From assembly GCA_965238025.1 (NCBI GenBank), contig OZ250162.1, forward strand, positions 1,860,001 to 1,924,000: a DNA stretch of 64,000 nucleotides. The letters are read 5' to 3'. The stretch is from Pelagihabitans sp965238025. Lineage in GTDB: Bacteria; Bacteroidota; Bacteroidia; Flavobacteriales; Flavobacteriaceae. The position numbers and the translations under genes were made by a program. Below are positions 1 to 8,390 of the stretch, piece by piece (the stretch's first letter is position 1; each line of letters starts with the position of its first letter). The notes under the pieces were generated by a model, which was not told where the DNA came from, did not search any database, and saw only the letters and a list, made by a program, of their open reading frames with translations.

Positions 1-2218
1 TAATCAAACCGATCATCGTGATTTTGAGGTTGAAAGGCTCAAAGATCAAAGCGTGGTCGCCGGATTTGTTTACAACCATAGTTTTGAGCCGGTTGAGGTG
101 GAACCCTTCAAGAAAAAAGACTCCCTCTTTAATGGGAAATACTGGCAGTGGTTAAAAGATTTAAATCTAAGCCTGTTACCAACCACAATCTCAGTAAATT
201 CTAACATCAACAGGCAATTCAATAGGCAGACATTTAGGAATGTAATTCCTGCGGGGGAAGATCCGACCAACTTCTTATCGTTACCAGAATTGCAGCAACG
301 CAACTATCTCTTTAATTGGCAGTATGCCGTCAATTATAGCCTGACGAAGTCGTTGCGCTTGAACTTCACGGCTTCTAACAACAATATTGTACGTAACTAT
401 TTAGACGACCCGAACAACCCTTTATCAGAAGTTGATGAAGCGCTACAGCTTTGGGATGGTTTCTGGGACTTAGGTGATCCCAATCGCCATTCCCAACAAA
501 TGCAGTTGAATTATGAAATTCCGTTTGCAAAAGTGCCTGCCCTTGATTTTATCAGTGCCCAATACTCCTACACCAGTAATTTTGATTGGCAACGGGGGGG
601 TGATGCCTTGAATGTGGCTATTGCCGAGGAACAGAATTCTACAGATGCCGATGGAAACCTGCTCGTCACATCTATTAATACAGTACAAAATGCCAATACC
701 CATAACCTGACCGCGTCCTTGACGATGCAGAAATTTTATGATTTGATAGGGTTTAAAAAACGTACGGGCAAATCCGCGGAAAGGGCACCAGTACGGACAG
801 ACAAGGCGGGTAATAATGAAAAGACGGCCAAGAAAACTCCGGCCAAGACTGGGAAACTATGGAATACCGCGGTAGATGTATTGACCATGGTAAAACGCTT
901 GAACATCAATTACAATGAGAGCAATGGTACCGTATTGCCCGGTTATACGCAAAGCGTGGGCTTTATAGGCTCGGCGCGGCCGACCATAGGTTTTGTTTTT
1001 GGTAGTCAGGCCGATGTGCGGTTTGATGCCGCCCGTAAAGGATGGCTTACCAATTTTGATGAATTCAACGAGCAATTTGTTAAGCGTACGACCAAGCAAC
1101 TCAACATTACAGCAACTGCACAACCTGTAAAAGATCTGACCATTGACTTGGTGGCCGATCGACAATATTCAAATAGTTTACAAGAAAATTATAGAGTAGA
1201 TTTTGTTGATGGTAATAATGAATACATTTCTCAATCCCCGAACAATTTTGGGAACTTCAGCATTTCTACCATGATGATCGGTACCGCCTTTGGTAAGAGT
1301 GATGAGTTTGATTCTAAGAACTTTGAGAAATTCAAGGAAAATAGGATAACCATTGCCAATCGTCTGGAGTCCGATCGAGGGAATCAGTCCCAAGTGATAA
1401 ATGGTAGTACCTTGGATGAAGAAGGTTTCCCCAATAGGTATGGCAAAACCCAACCCGAGGTATTGCTTCCGGCTTTCTTTGCCGCCTATACCGGTCAAAA
1501 TGTAGATCGTGTAAACCTGGATGTTTTTAGGAGTATCCCAATCCCAAATTGGAACATCAAGTACACGGGTTTGATGCGCAAAAAGTGGTTCAAAAAGAAG
1601 TTCAAACGCTTTTCGTTGCAACATGGGTATCGCGCTGCATATAGTATTAACTCCTTCCAGACCAATTTAGAAAAGCAAAATGTTACCGTTGGCGGGGAAA
1701 CCAATGACCTATTACCTGATTTAATTCTTAACAATGTCGTATTGAACGATGCATTTAATCCGCTGTTACGTGTAGATTTTGAAATGAAGAATTCCGTCAG
1801 CGTATTGGCCGAAGTGCGTACCGACCGCGCGCTGTCCTTAAGTCTGGACAATAATTTAATGACAGAGATCAATGGTAAGGAATACACCCTAGGCTTGGGG
1901 TATCGAATAAAAGATGTGAAATTCGTTACGAATATAGGCGGTACCAAAACACGCTTAAAAGGCGATCTAAACCTGAAGGCCGATATGAGCATTCGGGACA
2001 ACATTACCATTATTAGAAACTTGGATATAGATAACAATCAGATTACTTCAGGTCAAAACCTGTTGTCTATTAAATTCACAGCCGATTACGCCCTCACGAA
2101 AAACCTGAACGCCTTGTTTTTCTACGACCATTCCTTCTCTAAATTCGCCGTCTCAACGGCTTTTCCCCAAACCACGATCAATACAGGGTTTACGCTGCGC
2201 TATAATTTTGGAAATTAA
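1..2218 (+). CDS. sprA: SprA, type IX secretion/gliding outer-membrane protein (3' part)
   Basis: The C-terminal ~739 codons of SprA; the frame is open from base 2, so the gene begins upstream of the window. SprA is the very large outer-membrane beta-barrel that forms the translocon of the type IX secretion system (T9SS) and is needed for gliding motility and surface adhesin export in Flavobacteriia. The tail is rich in aromatic beta-strand segments and ends with the recognisable block around TADYALTKNLNALFFYDH and a final RYNFGN, the family's typical C-terminus. A low-complexity Lys/Thr/Ala stretch near base 750-850 probably lies in a loop. gcvH follows, an order common in this group. Identification is by recognition of the C-terminal family signature; the N-terminal repeats cannot be assessed here. 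Confidence 0.93.
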   Translation, partial: NQTDHRDFEVERLKDQSVVAGFVYNHSFEPVEVEPFKKKDSLFNGKYWQWLKDLNLSLLPTTISVNSNINRQFNRQTFRNVIPAGEDPTNFLSLPELQQRNYLFNWQYAVNYSLTKSLRLNFTASNNNIVRNYLDDPNNPLSEVDEALQLWDGFWDLGDPNRHSQQMQLNYEIPFAKVPALDFISAQYSYTSNFDWQRGGDALNVAIAEEQNSTDADGNLLVTSINTVQNANTHNLTASLTMQKFYDLIGFKKRTGKSAERAPVRTDKAGNNEKTAKKTPAKTGKLWNTAVDVLTMVKRLNINYNESNGTVLPGYTQSVGFIGSARPTIGFVFGSQADVRFDAARKGWLTNFDEFNEQFVKRTTKQLNITATAQPVKDLTIDLVADRQYSNSLQENYRVDFVDGNNEYISQSPNNFGNFSISTMMIGTAFGKSDEFDSKNFEKFKENRITIANRLESDRGNQSQVINGSTLDEEGFPNRYGKTQPEVLLPAFFAAYTGQNVDRVNLDVFRSIPIPNWNIKYTGLMRKKWFKKKFKRFSLQHGYRAAYSINSFQTNLEKQNVTVGGETNDLLPDLILNNVVLNDAFNPLLRVDFEMKNSVSVLAEVRTDRALSLSLDNNLMTEINGKEYTLGLGYRIKDVKFVTNIGGTKTRLKGDLNLKADMSIRDNITIIRNLDIDNNQITSGQNLLSIKFTADYALTKNLNALFFYDHSFSKFAVSTAFPQTTINTGFTLRYNFGN

Positions 2219-2380
2219 GTCGGCATTACGAGGCTTTCTTTCTAAGCCGTGGCAATCTGCTTCGGATAACTATAGGTTTTTTGATAAAAACTTAAATTCA
2301 TAATTATACCGTAGCAAATCAACAGATTACTTCGTCTCAAAATAGCTCCTCGTAAAGACGTTTGGAAAAGACCAATTTGC

Positions 2381-2411
2381 TTGAATTCTTATTAGGAATC
2401 CGCTACATTTG
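2381..2411 (+). promoter_or_regulatory. Putative promoter of gcvH
   Basis: TTG at 2381 and TACATTTG at 2404-2411 are 20 bases apart, matching the Bacteroidota sigma-A pattern TTG-N17-23-TAnnTTTG. The -7 box ends 24 bases before the gcvH start. Inferred from motif only. Confidence 0.6.
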
Positions 2412-2435
2412 CTTTGCTAATTAAAATTATATCAA

Positions 2436-2816
2436 ATGAACATACCATCAGAATTAAAATACACCAAAGACCATGAATGGATAAGCATTGATGAGGACAT
2501 CGCCACGGTAGGCATTACCGATTTTGCTCAAGGTGAACTGGGCGATATTGTTTATGTTGAAGTAGAAACTTTGGATGAGACCTTAGACAGGGAAGAGGTT
2601 TTTGGTACCGTTGAGGCCGTAAAAACGGTTTCTGATCTTTTTCAACCGCTGAGCGGTGAAATTATCGAGTTCAATACAGCTCTGGAAGATGAGCCTGAAA
2701 AGGTGAATGCCGACCCCTATGGTGATGGATGGATGGTAAAAATAAAATTGAGCGAACCTTCGGAGATTGATGATTTGCTTACAGCAGAAGCCTACAAAGA
2801 ATTAATTGGTGCTTAA
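2436..2816 (+). CDS. gcvH: Glycine cleavage system H protein
   Basis: 126 codons, the normal length of GcvH. It is the lipoyl carrier that shuttles the aminomethyl group between the P, T and L proteins of the glycine cleavage system in the cytoplasm. Visible features are the N-terminal YTKDHEW block, the GITDFAQGELGDIVYVE strand region and the lipoylation loop with VEAVKTVSDL, where Lys63 is the expected lipoyl-lysine. The ATG lies 24 bases after a good TAnnTTTG promoter box. No P, T or L genes are nearby, so the system is dispersed. The stop overlaps the start of the following VanZ-like gene, indicating translational coupling. Confidence 0.97.
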   Translation: MNIPSELKYTKDHEWISIDEDIATVGITDFAQGELGDIVYVEVETLDETLDREEVFGTVEAVKTVSDLFQPLSGEIIEFNTALEDEPEKVNADPYGDGWMVKIKLSEPSEIDDLLTAEAYKELIGA

Positions 2817-3210
2817 GGCAAAGCGATTTACAATCGGTTTTTTGGGTTGGATGATCTTGATTACCCTTCTCAGCTTGGTTTCCTTTTCAAATTCCAGCAT
2901 GCCAAAAATTGGTATTCCTCATCTAGACAAGGTGGTACATTTTACTTTTTATAGTGTGGCTACGGTTTTGGGCTGCTTTTTTGTAAGGGAACGGGCCAGT
3001 GCCCATATAAGCCTAAACCAAAGTATTTTGATTATTGGGGCCTTTACCATCATTTATGGAATACTAATTGAGGTTTTACAGCATAGACTTCCCGGGACAA
3101 GGGACGGGAACGAATATGACGCTCTTGCCAATGCCGTGGGTACTTTTGTAGGGGTTTTCGTGGTAATAGGTATATTTTCAGCCAAAGGCCCGCTAAAATG
3201 GAAATTTTAA
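2806..3210 (+). CDS. VanZ-like family membrane protein
   Basis: 134 codons from a GTG start that overlaps the end of gcvH by 11 bases. About four hydrophobic helices are visible, with the family's HLDKVVHFTFYSVATVLG motif around residues 39-56 and a GILIEVLQHRLPGT segment with the conserved Glu near residues 85-98. VanZ-like proteins are small membrane proteins; the founding member is linked to teicoplanin resistance, but most family members have no known role and this should not be read as a resistance gene. The gcvH-VanZ pair is common in Flavobacteriia. Function here is unknown. Confidence 0.85.
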   Translation: MVLKAKRFTIGFLGWMILITLLSLVSFSNSSMPKIGIPHLDKVVHFTFYSVATVLGCFFVRERASAHISLNQSILIIGAFTIIYGILIEVLQHRLPGTRDGNEYDALANAVGTFVGVFVVIGIFSAKGPLKWKF

Positions 3211-3320
3211 GTCAATGGCAATCATTATCAATACGGAATCGGAACTTGGCACCCTGAATTTGTTGTTATTTGGTTAGCAAGGAAGTTGTCTGGTGGAGAT
3301 GTCAATTTTTAGCGAATTAT

Positions 3321-3422
3321 AAGTCTGAAATCTTATATCCGGCGGTGTAGCGGTCTTAAGTCTCAATTAATGTAGTCTTACGTCTTGTATCTGGCAGCGC
3401 AGCGGTCTTTCGTCTTTAATTA
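3321..3422. repeat. Two imperfect 50-base tandem repeats
   Basis: Most of the 315-base gap between the VanZ-like and TonB genes is taken by two imperfect direct copies (3321-3370 and 3373-3422, period 52). Both contain AGTCT, TCTT(A/G)TATC, GGC, AGCGGTCTT and GTCT in the same order. No ORF or hairpin was found in them. The flanking ~100 bases on each side show nothing recognisable apart from the leader of the next gene. Confidence 0.65.
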
Positions 3423-3525
3423 GACAGGGTCGATTTATAAAGCGAAAACCGAAAAAGTATTGCTCATATAAATTTTGCTTGAACCGATTATTTGGTTAAA
3501 TTAGCGAACAATAAAATTTGAAGAT

Positions 3526-4230
3526 ATGGAACTGAAGAAGAATCCAAAGGCTGATATAGGTCGTAATAGTGGTCTTTATTTTGTAATAGGTTTGGCATTG
3601 GTAATGCTATTTACTTGGAGGGCATTAGAGTGGAAAACCTATGACGAAGAGACGGAGTACGACATCTCTATGAACATTGATGATGAGCTGGATGAGGAGG
3701 TTCCCATGACAGAACAGATTAAAACTCCACCGCCTCCGCCACCTCCGGCAGCACCTGAAATAATTGAGGTTGTTGAGGATGAGGAAGAGGTTGAGGAAAC
3801 GGTAATCGAGTCTACCGAAACCTCTCAAGAAGAAGAGGTGATGGAAGTAGAAGATGTGGCCATGGAAGAGGTAGAGGAAGATATCGACGTTCCCTTTGCG
3901 GTGATTGAAGACGTTCCTATTTTTCCCGGTTGTGAAAAGGAAAGCAATAAGCGGGCATGTTTTCAGAAAATGATGCAAAAACATATTAGTAAAAACTTTC
4001 GCTACCCTGAAATTGCCCAAGATATGGGAATCCAAGGTAGGGTGAGTGTAATGTTCACGATTCAAAAAGACGGTAGCATTGGCAACGTAAGAATGCGCGG
4101 CCCGGACAAGAATTTAGAAAAGGAAGCTGCACGTATTATTGGTAAATTACCTAAAATGACCCCAGGAAAACAAAGGGGTAGAGCGGTAAGGGTACCATTT
4201 AGTATTCCGATTACCTTCAAATTACAGTAA
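3526..4230 (+). CDS. Energy transducer TonB-type protein
   Basis: 234 codons. One N-terminal transmembrane helix (about residues 17-29), a short proline run (residues ~68-76), a very acidic Glu/Asp-rich periplasmic linker (~77-130) and a C-terminal TonB domain (~140-234) containing YPEIAQDMGIQGRVSVMFTI and a final IPITFKLQ. Such proteins link the inner-membrane ExbB/ExbD proton motor to TonB-dependent outer-membrane receptors. The acidic, proline-poor linker is typical of Bacteroidota TonB proteins rather than the long Pro-Lys spacer of enterobacteria. No exbB or exbD is adjacent, so the partner is unassigned. A rho-independent terminator follows the stop. Confidence 0.9.
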   Translation: MELKKNPKADIGRNSGLYFVIGLALVMLFTWRALEWKTYDEETEYDISMNIDDELDEEVPMTEQIKTPPPPPPPAAPEIIEVVEDEEEVEETVIESTETSQEEEVMEVEDVAMEEVEEDIDVPFAVIEDVPIFPGCEKESNKRACFQKMMQKHISKNFRYPEIAQDMGIQGRVSVMFTIQKDGSIGNVRMRGPDKNLEKEAARIIGKLPKMTPGKQRGRAVRVPFSIPITFKLQ

Positions 4231-4250
4231 AAACGAATTAAGACATATAA

Positions 4251-4278
4251 AATCCTGGGCAAATGCCCGGGATTTTTT
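4251..4278 (+). terminator. Rho-independent terminator after the TonB gene
   Basis: ATCCTGGGC, loop AAAT, GCCCGGGAT (one T-G wobble) followed by TTTTT. It lies 20 bases after the stop. Confidence 0.85.
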
Positions 4279-4339
4279 ATACCCGGCTTTTTAATCGTTA
4301 GGATTTCTTTTTATAGCAGAGATAAACATGATCGTTTCG

Positions 4340-4370
4340 TTGCAGGAGTAACGTTTGCAGGCTATCTTTG
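4340..4370 (+). promoter_or_regulatory. Putative promoter of ctaB
   Basis: TTG at 4340-4342 and TATCTTTG at 4363-4370, spaced by 20 bases, fit the Bacteroidota promoter pattern; the start codon is 20 bases downstream. Confidence 0.65.
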
Positions 4371-4389
4371 CAGCCTTTAAAAACAACTG

Positions 4390-5289
4390 ATGAAAACTGC
4401 GGTGGGCACGGCAAAAGGCAACTCATGGACCTTGGGTTTTTCCGACTTTAAGGAAATCACTAAGGCGCGTCTTGCCATAAGCGTTGTATTTTCTTCCGTA
4501 GCGGGCTATTTTTTAGGGGCTTCAGAAATCAGTTGGCTTTCAGTTCTTTTATTGGCGTTTGGCGGTTATTGCATGGTAGGGGCATCCAATGCCTTTAACC
4601 AAATCATTGAAAAAGATTTGGATGCGTTAATGAACCGTACCAAGAACAGACCCATACCGTCTGGTCGTATGTCCGTAAATAAGGCCATGACCATTGCTGT
4701 GGTATTGACAATTCTTGGGGTAGTTGCGCTCTATTATCTAAACCCAAAAACTGCAATGTTCGGGGCGATTTCCATTTTTCTGTATACGAGTGTTTACACC
4801 CCTTTAAAAACCAAAACCCCCTTGTCGGTTTTTGTGGGAGCATTCCCTGGGGCAATTCCATTTATGTTAGGATGGGTTGCGGCCACCAACGATTTTGGTA
4901 TAGAACCGGGCACCTTGTTCATGATACAGTTCTTCTGGCAGTTTCCCCACTTTTGGGCCTTGGGCTGGATGCTTGATGAGGATTATAAAAGAGGAGGGTT
5001 TAAAATGCTTCCAACCGGGAAAAAGGATAAAGGCACCGCACTACAAATTATCATGTACACCTTTTGGATGTTATTGATTTCGGTAATTCCCGCATTTGGG
5101 ATAACGGGAAGTTTGCACCTTTCTATACCGGCCGCTATCCTAGTTTTCATACTTGGATCTGTAATGTTGTTTTTTGCATTTCAGCTGTATAAAAAACAGG
5201 ATAACGGATCAGCAAGACAGTTAATGCTCGCTAGTGTAAGTTACATTACGCTGATGCAAATTGTATATGTAGCGGATAAAATGATATAA
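4390..5289 (+). CDS. ctaB: Heme o synthase (protoheme IX farnesyltransferase)
   Basis: 299 codons, standard length for CtaB/CyoE. This UbiA-family integral membrane prenyltransferase adds a farnesyl group to heme b to make heme o, the precursor of heme a for the terminal oxidase. The signature NAFNQIIEKDLDALMNRTKNR with Asp-rich Mg/prenyl-diphosphate site lies near residues 65-85, followed by RPIPSG; a second conserved region (FWALGWMLDEDYKRGG) is near residues 183-202. Eight or nine hydrophobic helices are visible. The next gene starts 2 bases after the stop, so it is co-transcribed with cytochrome oxidase subunits, which agrees with a role in oxidase heme supply. Confidence 0.96.
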   Translation: MKTAVGTAKGNSWTLGFSDFKEITKARLAISVVFSSVAGYFLGASEISWLSVLLLAFGGYCMVGASNAFNQIIEKDLDALMNRTKNRPIPSGRMSVNKAMTIAVVLTILGVVALYYLNPKTAMFGAISIFLYTSVYTPLKTKTPLSVFVGAFPGAIPFMLGWVAATNDFGIEPGTLFMIQFFWQFPHFWALGWMLDEDYKRGGFKMLPTGKKDKGTALQIIMYTFWMLLISVIPAFGITGSLHLSIPAAILVFILGSVMLFFAFQLYKKQDNGSARQLMLASVSYITLMQIVYVADKMI

Positions 5290-5290
5290 A

Positions 5291-5872
5291 ATGGATTTAA
5301 CTCAAGGTACACAAAAACTTAAAACCGATAGGGCAAAAAAAATGATGCTTTGGTTTGGTATCGTAAGCCTCCTTATGGGTTTTGCAGGCTGGACCAGTGC
5401 CTATATTATTAGCCGTTCACGGGAAGACTGGCTTTCAGAGATACAATTGCCAAATGCATTTTTGATAAGTACGGTAATTATTATTTTGAGCAGCATCACC
5501 TATATTTTGGCAAAGAGAGCCATTCAAAAAGATAACAGAAGTCTTTGCACGTATATGTTATTGGCAACCTTGGTTTTGGGCATAGTCTTTATTTTTATGC
5601 AGTTTCAAGGTTTTCAGGAAATGTTGGCCAACGGCTACTTTTTCACTGGCCCGACCAGTAGCATAAAAATGTCTTATGTATTTCTGATTGCGGCAGTGCA
5701 TATTGCACATTTAATAGCCGGTATCATTTCACTTTTAGTGGTCTTGTATAATCAGATTAAGGGAAAATATTCTTCCAAGGAATACTTGGGAATCTCCTTG
5801 GGTGCTACTTTTTGGCATTTTTTGGATCTGCTTTGGGTATATCTAATGCTGTTCATGACCTTCGTGAAATAA
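5291..5872 (+). CDS. Cytochrome c oxidase subunit III (first copy)
   Basis: 193 codons with five hydrophobic helices. Heme-copper oxidase subunit III is a core membrane subunit of the oxidase that supports proton uptake and assembly. The helix-II region SREDWLSEIQLPNAFLISTVII, the VHIAHLIAG segment with paired His and the C-terminal FWHFLDLLWVYL motif are all visible; the last is the family's most conserved block. It follows ctaB immediately and precedes a second, longer subunit III gene. Catalytic subunits I and II are not in the window. Confidence 0.92.
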   Translation: MDLTQGTQKLKTDRAKKMMLWFGIVSLLMGFAGWTSAYIISRSREDWLSEIQLPNAFLISTVIIILSSITYILAKRAIQKDNRSLCTYMLLATLVLGIVFIFMQFQGFQEMLANGYFFTGPTSSIKMSYVFLIAAVHIAHLIAGIISLLVVLYNQIKGKYSSKEYLGISLGATFWHFLDLLWVYLMLFMTFVK

Positions 5873-6042
5873 TATTTTCAGAGAAAATCTGTTTTGATAA
5901 TGAACTAGTTTGATTCTTTTGTTTGGAATGGAGAATGAAGGCCTTTTTGTGCTAATGAAGACCCGCCTGAATGGTACGGACAGGCATTTTTTAGAGGCAC
6001 GTACCGAGGTAAACGGACAAAGGGAAAAAATTAGGGAGCAGA

Positions 6043-6064
6043 ACCTGCCTGCCGGCGGGCAGGT
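6043..6064. repeat. 22-base GC-rich near-palindrome (REP-like)
   Basis: ACCTGCCTGCC meets GGCGGGCAGGT, a palindrome with one mismatched pair, in an otherwise AT-rich 300-base gap (5873-6172) between the two subunit III genes. It resembles the short GC-rich palindromes often scattered between Bacteroidota genes. The rest of the gap shows no ORF; its right end holds the promoter of the next gene. Confidence 0.55.
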
Positions 6065-6115
6065 GTGAAATTCGGAGGTAAAAGAAAAAGTTTAAATAAG
6101 TTCAATGATTCCGTT

Positions 6116-6144
6116 TTGTATGCCCAAAGAAAACTGTAAATTTG
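6116..6144 (+). promoter_or_regulatory. Putative promoter of the second subunit III gene
   Basis: TTG at 6116-6118, 18-base spacer and TAAATTTG at 6137-6144 fit TTG-N17-23-TAnnTTTG. The start codon is 28 bases downstream. This suggests the second subunit III gene can be transcribed independently of ctaB. Confidence 0.6.
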
Positions 6145-6172
6145 TGCAACTTTTAACAATACGTTATACTAT

Positions 6173-7147
6173 ATGAATTCTACTGTAACTACAGGTTCCG
6201 AAGAAAATACTTGGGGAGGCGGTAACCGTCCTTTAAATGCCAGTTACGGCAAATTAATGATGTGGTTCTTTTTGGTATCGGATGCCCTTACGTTCTCCGG
6301 ATTTTTGGCGGCATACGGTTTTTCAAGGTTTAAGTTTATTGAAACTTGGCCTATAGCCGATGAGGTATTTACACACGTTCCTTTCTTTCATGGTAATTAT
6401 CCCATGTACTATGTGGCCTTCATGACCTTTATTTTGATTATGTCCTCTGTAACGATGGTATTGGCGGTTGATGCGGGACATAAAATGAAACAAAAGGCCG
6501 TTATTTGGTATATGTTCTTGACCATTATTGGGGGTGCAATTTTTGTGGGATCTCAAGCCTGGGAGTGGGCAACCTTTATCAAAGGCGATTTTGGAGCGGT
6601 AGAAACCAAGGGCGGTAGAATCCTACAGTTTGTAAAAGCCGATACCGGTGAACGCGCAGCACTGGCCGATTTTGCAAAGGAAATTCATGATGACCGAGCG
6701 GCTCATGAGCGAAAAAATGGAGTTTGGTTTTACGAAGAAGGTTACCAACCTAGCTATAACCTAAAAGAAGTTGTAGCCGGGCTTAAGGCTAATCCGAATA
6801 TCCTAATTAGAACTGAATTGATTAATGCAGAAGGTGAAAAAACATTGCTTAATAGGGAACAAACCCTAGAAAAAATCAATGATGGGGTCTTGGTGGTTGA
6901 AGGAGCCAATCTTGTTAGAAACGAGTACGGTAGTCGCCTTTTCGCAGATTTTTTCTTTTTCATTACCGGCTTTCACGGTTTTCACGTATTCTCTGGGATA
7001 ATGATCAATTTGATTATTTTCTTTAATGTGGTAATTGGCACCTATCAGAAAAGAGGGCATTATGAAATGGTGGAAAAGGTAGGCTTGTACTGGCACTTTG
7101 TAGATTTGGTCTGGGTATTTGTATTTACCTTCTTCTATCTCGTATGA
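6173..7147 (+). CDS. Cytochrome c oxidase subunit III (second, long form)
   Basis: 324 codons, about 130 longer than the neighbouring subunit III. Helices at both ends carry the family signatures (WFFLVSDALTFSGFLAAYGFSR-like start near residues 30-50; FHGFHVFSG near 265 and YWHFVDLVWVFVF at the end, the family's heme-copper oxidase block). Between residues ~137 and ~243 lies a soluble, charged insertion without helices. Such long subunit III forms occur in Bacteroidota oxidases of the caa3 type. It is followed by a hairpin and then by subunit IV, so these two probably belong to the same oxidase. The role of the inserted domain is unknown. Confidence 0.92.
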   Translation: MNSTVTTGSEENTWGGGNRPLNASYGKLMMWFFLVSDALTFSGFLAAYGFSRFKFIETWPIADEVFTHVPFFHGNYPMYYVAFMTFILIMSSVTMVLAVDAGHKMKQKAVIWYMFLTIIGGAIFVGSQAWEWATFIKGDFGAVETKGGRILQFVKADTGERAALADFAKEIHDDRAAHERKNGVWFYEEGYQPSYNLKEVVAGLKANPNILIRTELINAEGEKTLLNREQTLEKINDGVLVVEGANLVRNEYGSRLFADFFFFITGFHGFHVFSGIMINLIIFFNVVIGTYQKRGHYEMVEKVGLYWHFVDLVWVFVFTFFYLV

Positions 7148-7156
7148 TTTAGTGTC

Positions 7157-7181
7157 ACTTCCGCGAAGGCGGAAGTCTTTT
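7157..7181 (+). terminator. Hairpin with T-run between subunit III and IV genes
   Basis: ACTTCCGC, loop GAAG, GCGGAAGT followed by CTTTT. It may be a weak terminator or an intercistronic RNA-stability hairpin, because the next gene is on the same strand and functionally linked. Confidence 0.5.
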
Positions 7182-7226
7182 GAACATAACAATATTGAAA
7201 TAACGAATAACCATTAATGATTAATA

Positions 7227-7610
7227 ATGGCACACGAACATAAATTAGAGATTTTTAGAGGACTTTTAAAGTTCAAATCGAATACTTCAAAAATTTGGGG
7301 AGTATTAATTTTCCTTACCATAGTAACAACTGTTGAGGTTGCCCTGGGTATTATGAAGCCAGAGGTGCTTACCCAGAATACCTTTTTGGGAATGAAATTC
7401 CTTAATTGGATATTCATCATCCTTACGCTCGTAAAGGCATATTACATTGCCTGGGATTTTATGCACTTGCGTGACGAGAAGACGGCGTTGCGAAGAGCAA
7501 TCGTTTGGACACCGATTTTTTTGGTGGCCTATTTGATTTTTATTCTCTTATTAGAAGCCGATTATGTCTATGAAGTTTACAAAAGTGGCTTTGTAGAATG
7601 GAATTTCTGA
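7227..7610 (+). CDS. Cytochrome c oxidase subunit IV-like protein
   Basis: 127 codons with three hydrophobic helices (about residues 28-48, 57-75 and 90-112) and the motif YYIAWDFMHLRDEK just after the second helix, typical of the prokaryotic cytochrome c oxidase subunit IV (caa3/quinol oxidase) family. It is a small accessory membrane subunit of the heme-copper oxidase. Position directly after two subunit III genes and just before a strong terminator marks it as the last gene of the oxidase transcript. Confidence 0.88.
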   Translation: MAHEHKLEIFRGLLKFKSNTSKIWGVLIFLTIVTTVEVALGIMKPEVLTQNTFLGMKFLNWIFIILTLVKAYYIAWDFMHLRDEKTALRRAIVWTPIFLVAYLIFILLLEADYVYEVYKSGFVEWNF

Positions 7611-7628
7611 TTTCATATAATATTGACT

Positions 7629-7659
7629 AAAAAAGACGGTTAAAAAACCGTCTTTTTTT
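7629..7659 (+). terminator. Rho-independent terminator after subunit IV
   Basis: AAAAAAGACGGTT, loop AAAA, AACCGTCTTTTTTT: a perfect 13-base stem with an extended T-run 18 bases after the stop. Confidence 0.92.
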
Positions 7660-7724
7660 ATGCCTTAATGTGGCTATTTACATAATGTTGGCAATTATTA
7701 TAAGTCCGTTTCACCTTTGTGCTT

Positions 7725-7732
7725 TATCTTTG
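7725..7732 (+). promoter_or_regulatory. Putative -7 box before the Cys-free thioredoxin-like gene
   Basis: TATCTTTG matches TAnnTTTG exactly and sits 17 bases before the ATG at 7750, directly after a strong terminator. No clear TTG element was found at the usual distance. It supports choosing the ATG at 7750, because the longer reading frame would start upstream of this box. Confidence 0.5.
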
Positions 7733-7749
7733 CAGCGACGCTGTCAATT

Positions 7750-8382
7750 ATGAAAAAAACCTTCGTTTTAGTAACACTTTTTATACTCCCGATCGTAGCG
7801 TATTTATTCTTTTTATCAGGTACGACCAACTTCGGAAAACTGGCCACACTTACAGAGAACATTGGCGAGGTTCCTCCCTTAAATGATGACATTGTTTTAG
7901 AGGGTAAAATTACTGTTTTGGGTTTTATGGGGAATAATCTTGATTCGAAGAAAGCAAATGCCTTAAACTTGAATCAGAAAATATACAAACGATTTTATGA
8001 GTTCAACGATTTTCAATTTATCATGGTCGTTCCTAAAGGGACTGAACCGCAGGTAAAAGCTTTAAAAAAGGAACTAGGGGCCTTAGCTGACCCTAAAAAA
8101 TGGAATTTTGTTTATGCAGATCAAAATGAAATTCAAGTTTTTTTCGACGGATTGAAGACCAATTTATCCTTGGATGATAAAATGGCTACGCCTTATGTTT
8201 TTATAATCGATAAGGATCGGAATTTACGCGGTAGAACTGATGATGAAGATGAACATACCAAATACGGTTTTAAGAGTTCCTCGGTGGCCGAATTGAATAA
8301 TAAGATGGTAGATGATGTAAAGATAATTCTAGCGGAATACCGACTAGCACTTAAAAAGAATAATAAGCGAAAGAAGGAATAA
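7750..8382 (+). CDS. Membrane-anchored thioredoxin-fold protein lacking cysteines
   Basis: 210 codons from the ATG at 7750; an in-frame ATG at 7717 exists but would place the -7 box inside the gene. Residues 5-23 form a single hydrophobic anchor, and the rest is predicted to be periplasmic. The pattern GKITVLGFMG near residue 52, an IMVVPKG strand, and TPYVFIIDKDRNLRGR near residue 155 look like the strands and the cis-Pro loop of a thioredoxin/SCO fold, but the protein contains no cysteine. It lies 8 bases before the SCO gene, so a non-catalytic partner in copper delivery to the oxidase is plausible. The fold is inferred from pattern; function is not established. Confidence 0.65.
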   Translation: MKKTFVLVTLFILPIVAYLFFLSGTTNFGKLATLTENIGEVPPLNDDIVLEGKITVLGFMGNNLDSKKANALNLNQKIYKRFYEFNDFQFIMVVPKGTEPQVKALKKELGALADPKKWNFVYADQNEIQVFFDGLKTNLSLDDKMATPYVFIIDKDRNLRGRTDDEDEHTKYGFKSSSVAELNNKMVDDVKIILAEYRLALKKNNKRKKE

Positions 8383-8390
8383 GCTCAGCA

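Noticed and set aside
1495..2037. 180-codon minus-strand reading frame inside sprA
   Set aside because: Antisense shadow of a clearly identified gene with no recognisable domain.
2806..3210. Reading the VanZ-like gene as a glycopeptide resistance gene
   Set aside because: No other van genes are present; the family is broad and the gcvH neighbourhood is a housekeeping one.
3625..4065. 146-codon minus-strand reading frame inside the TonB gene
   Set aside because: Composition (Phe/Leu/His-rich) is the mirror of the acidic linker of the real gene.
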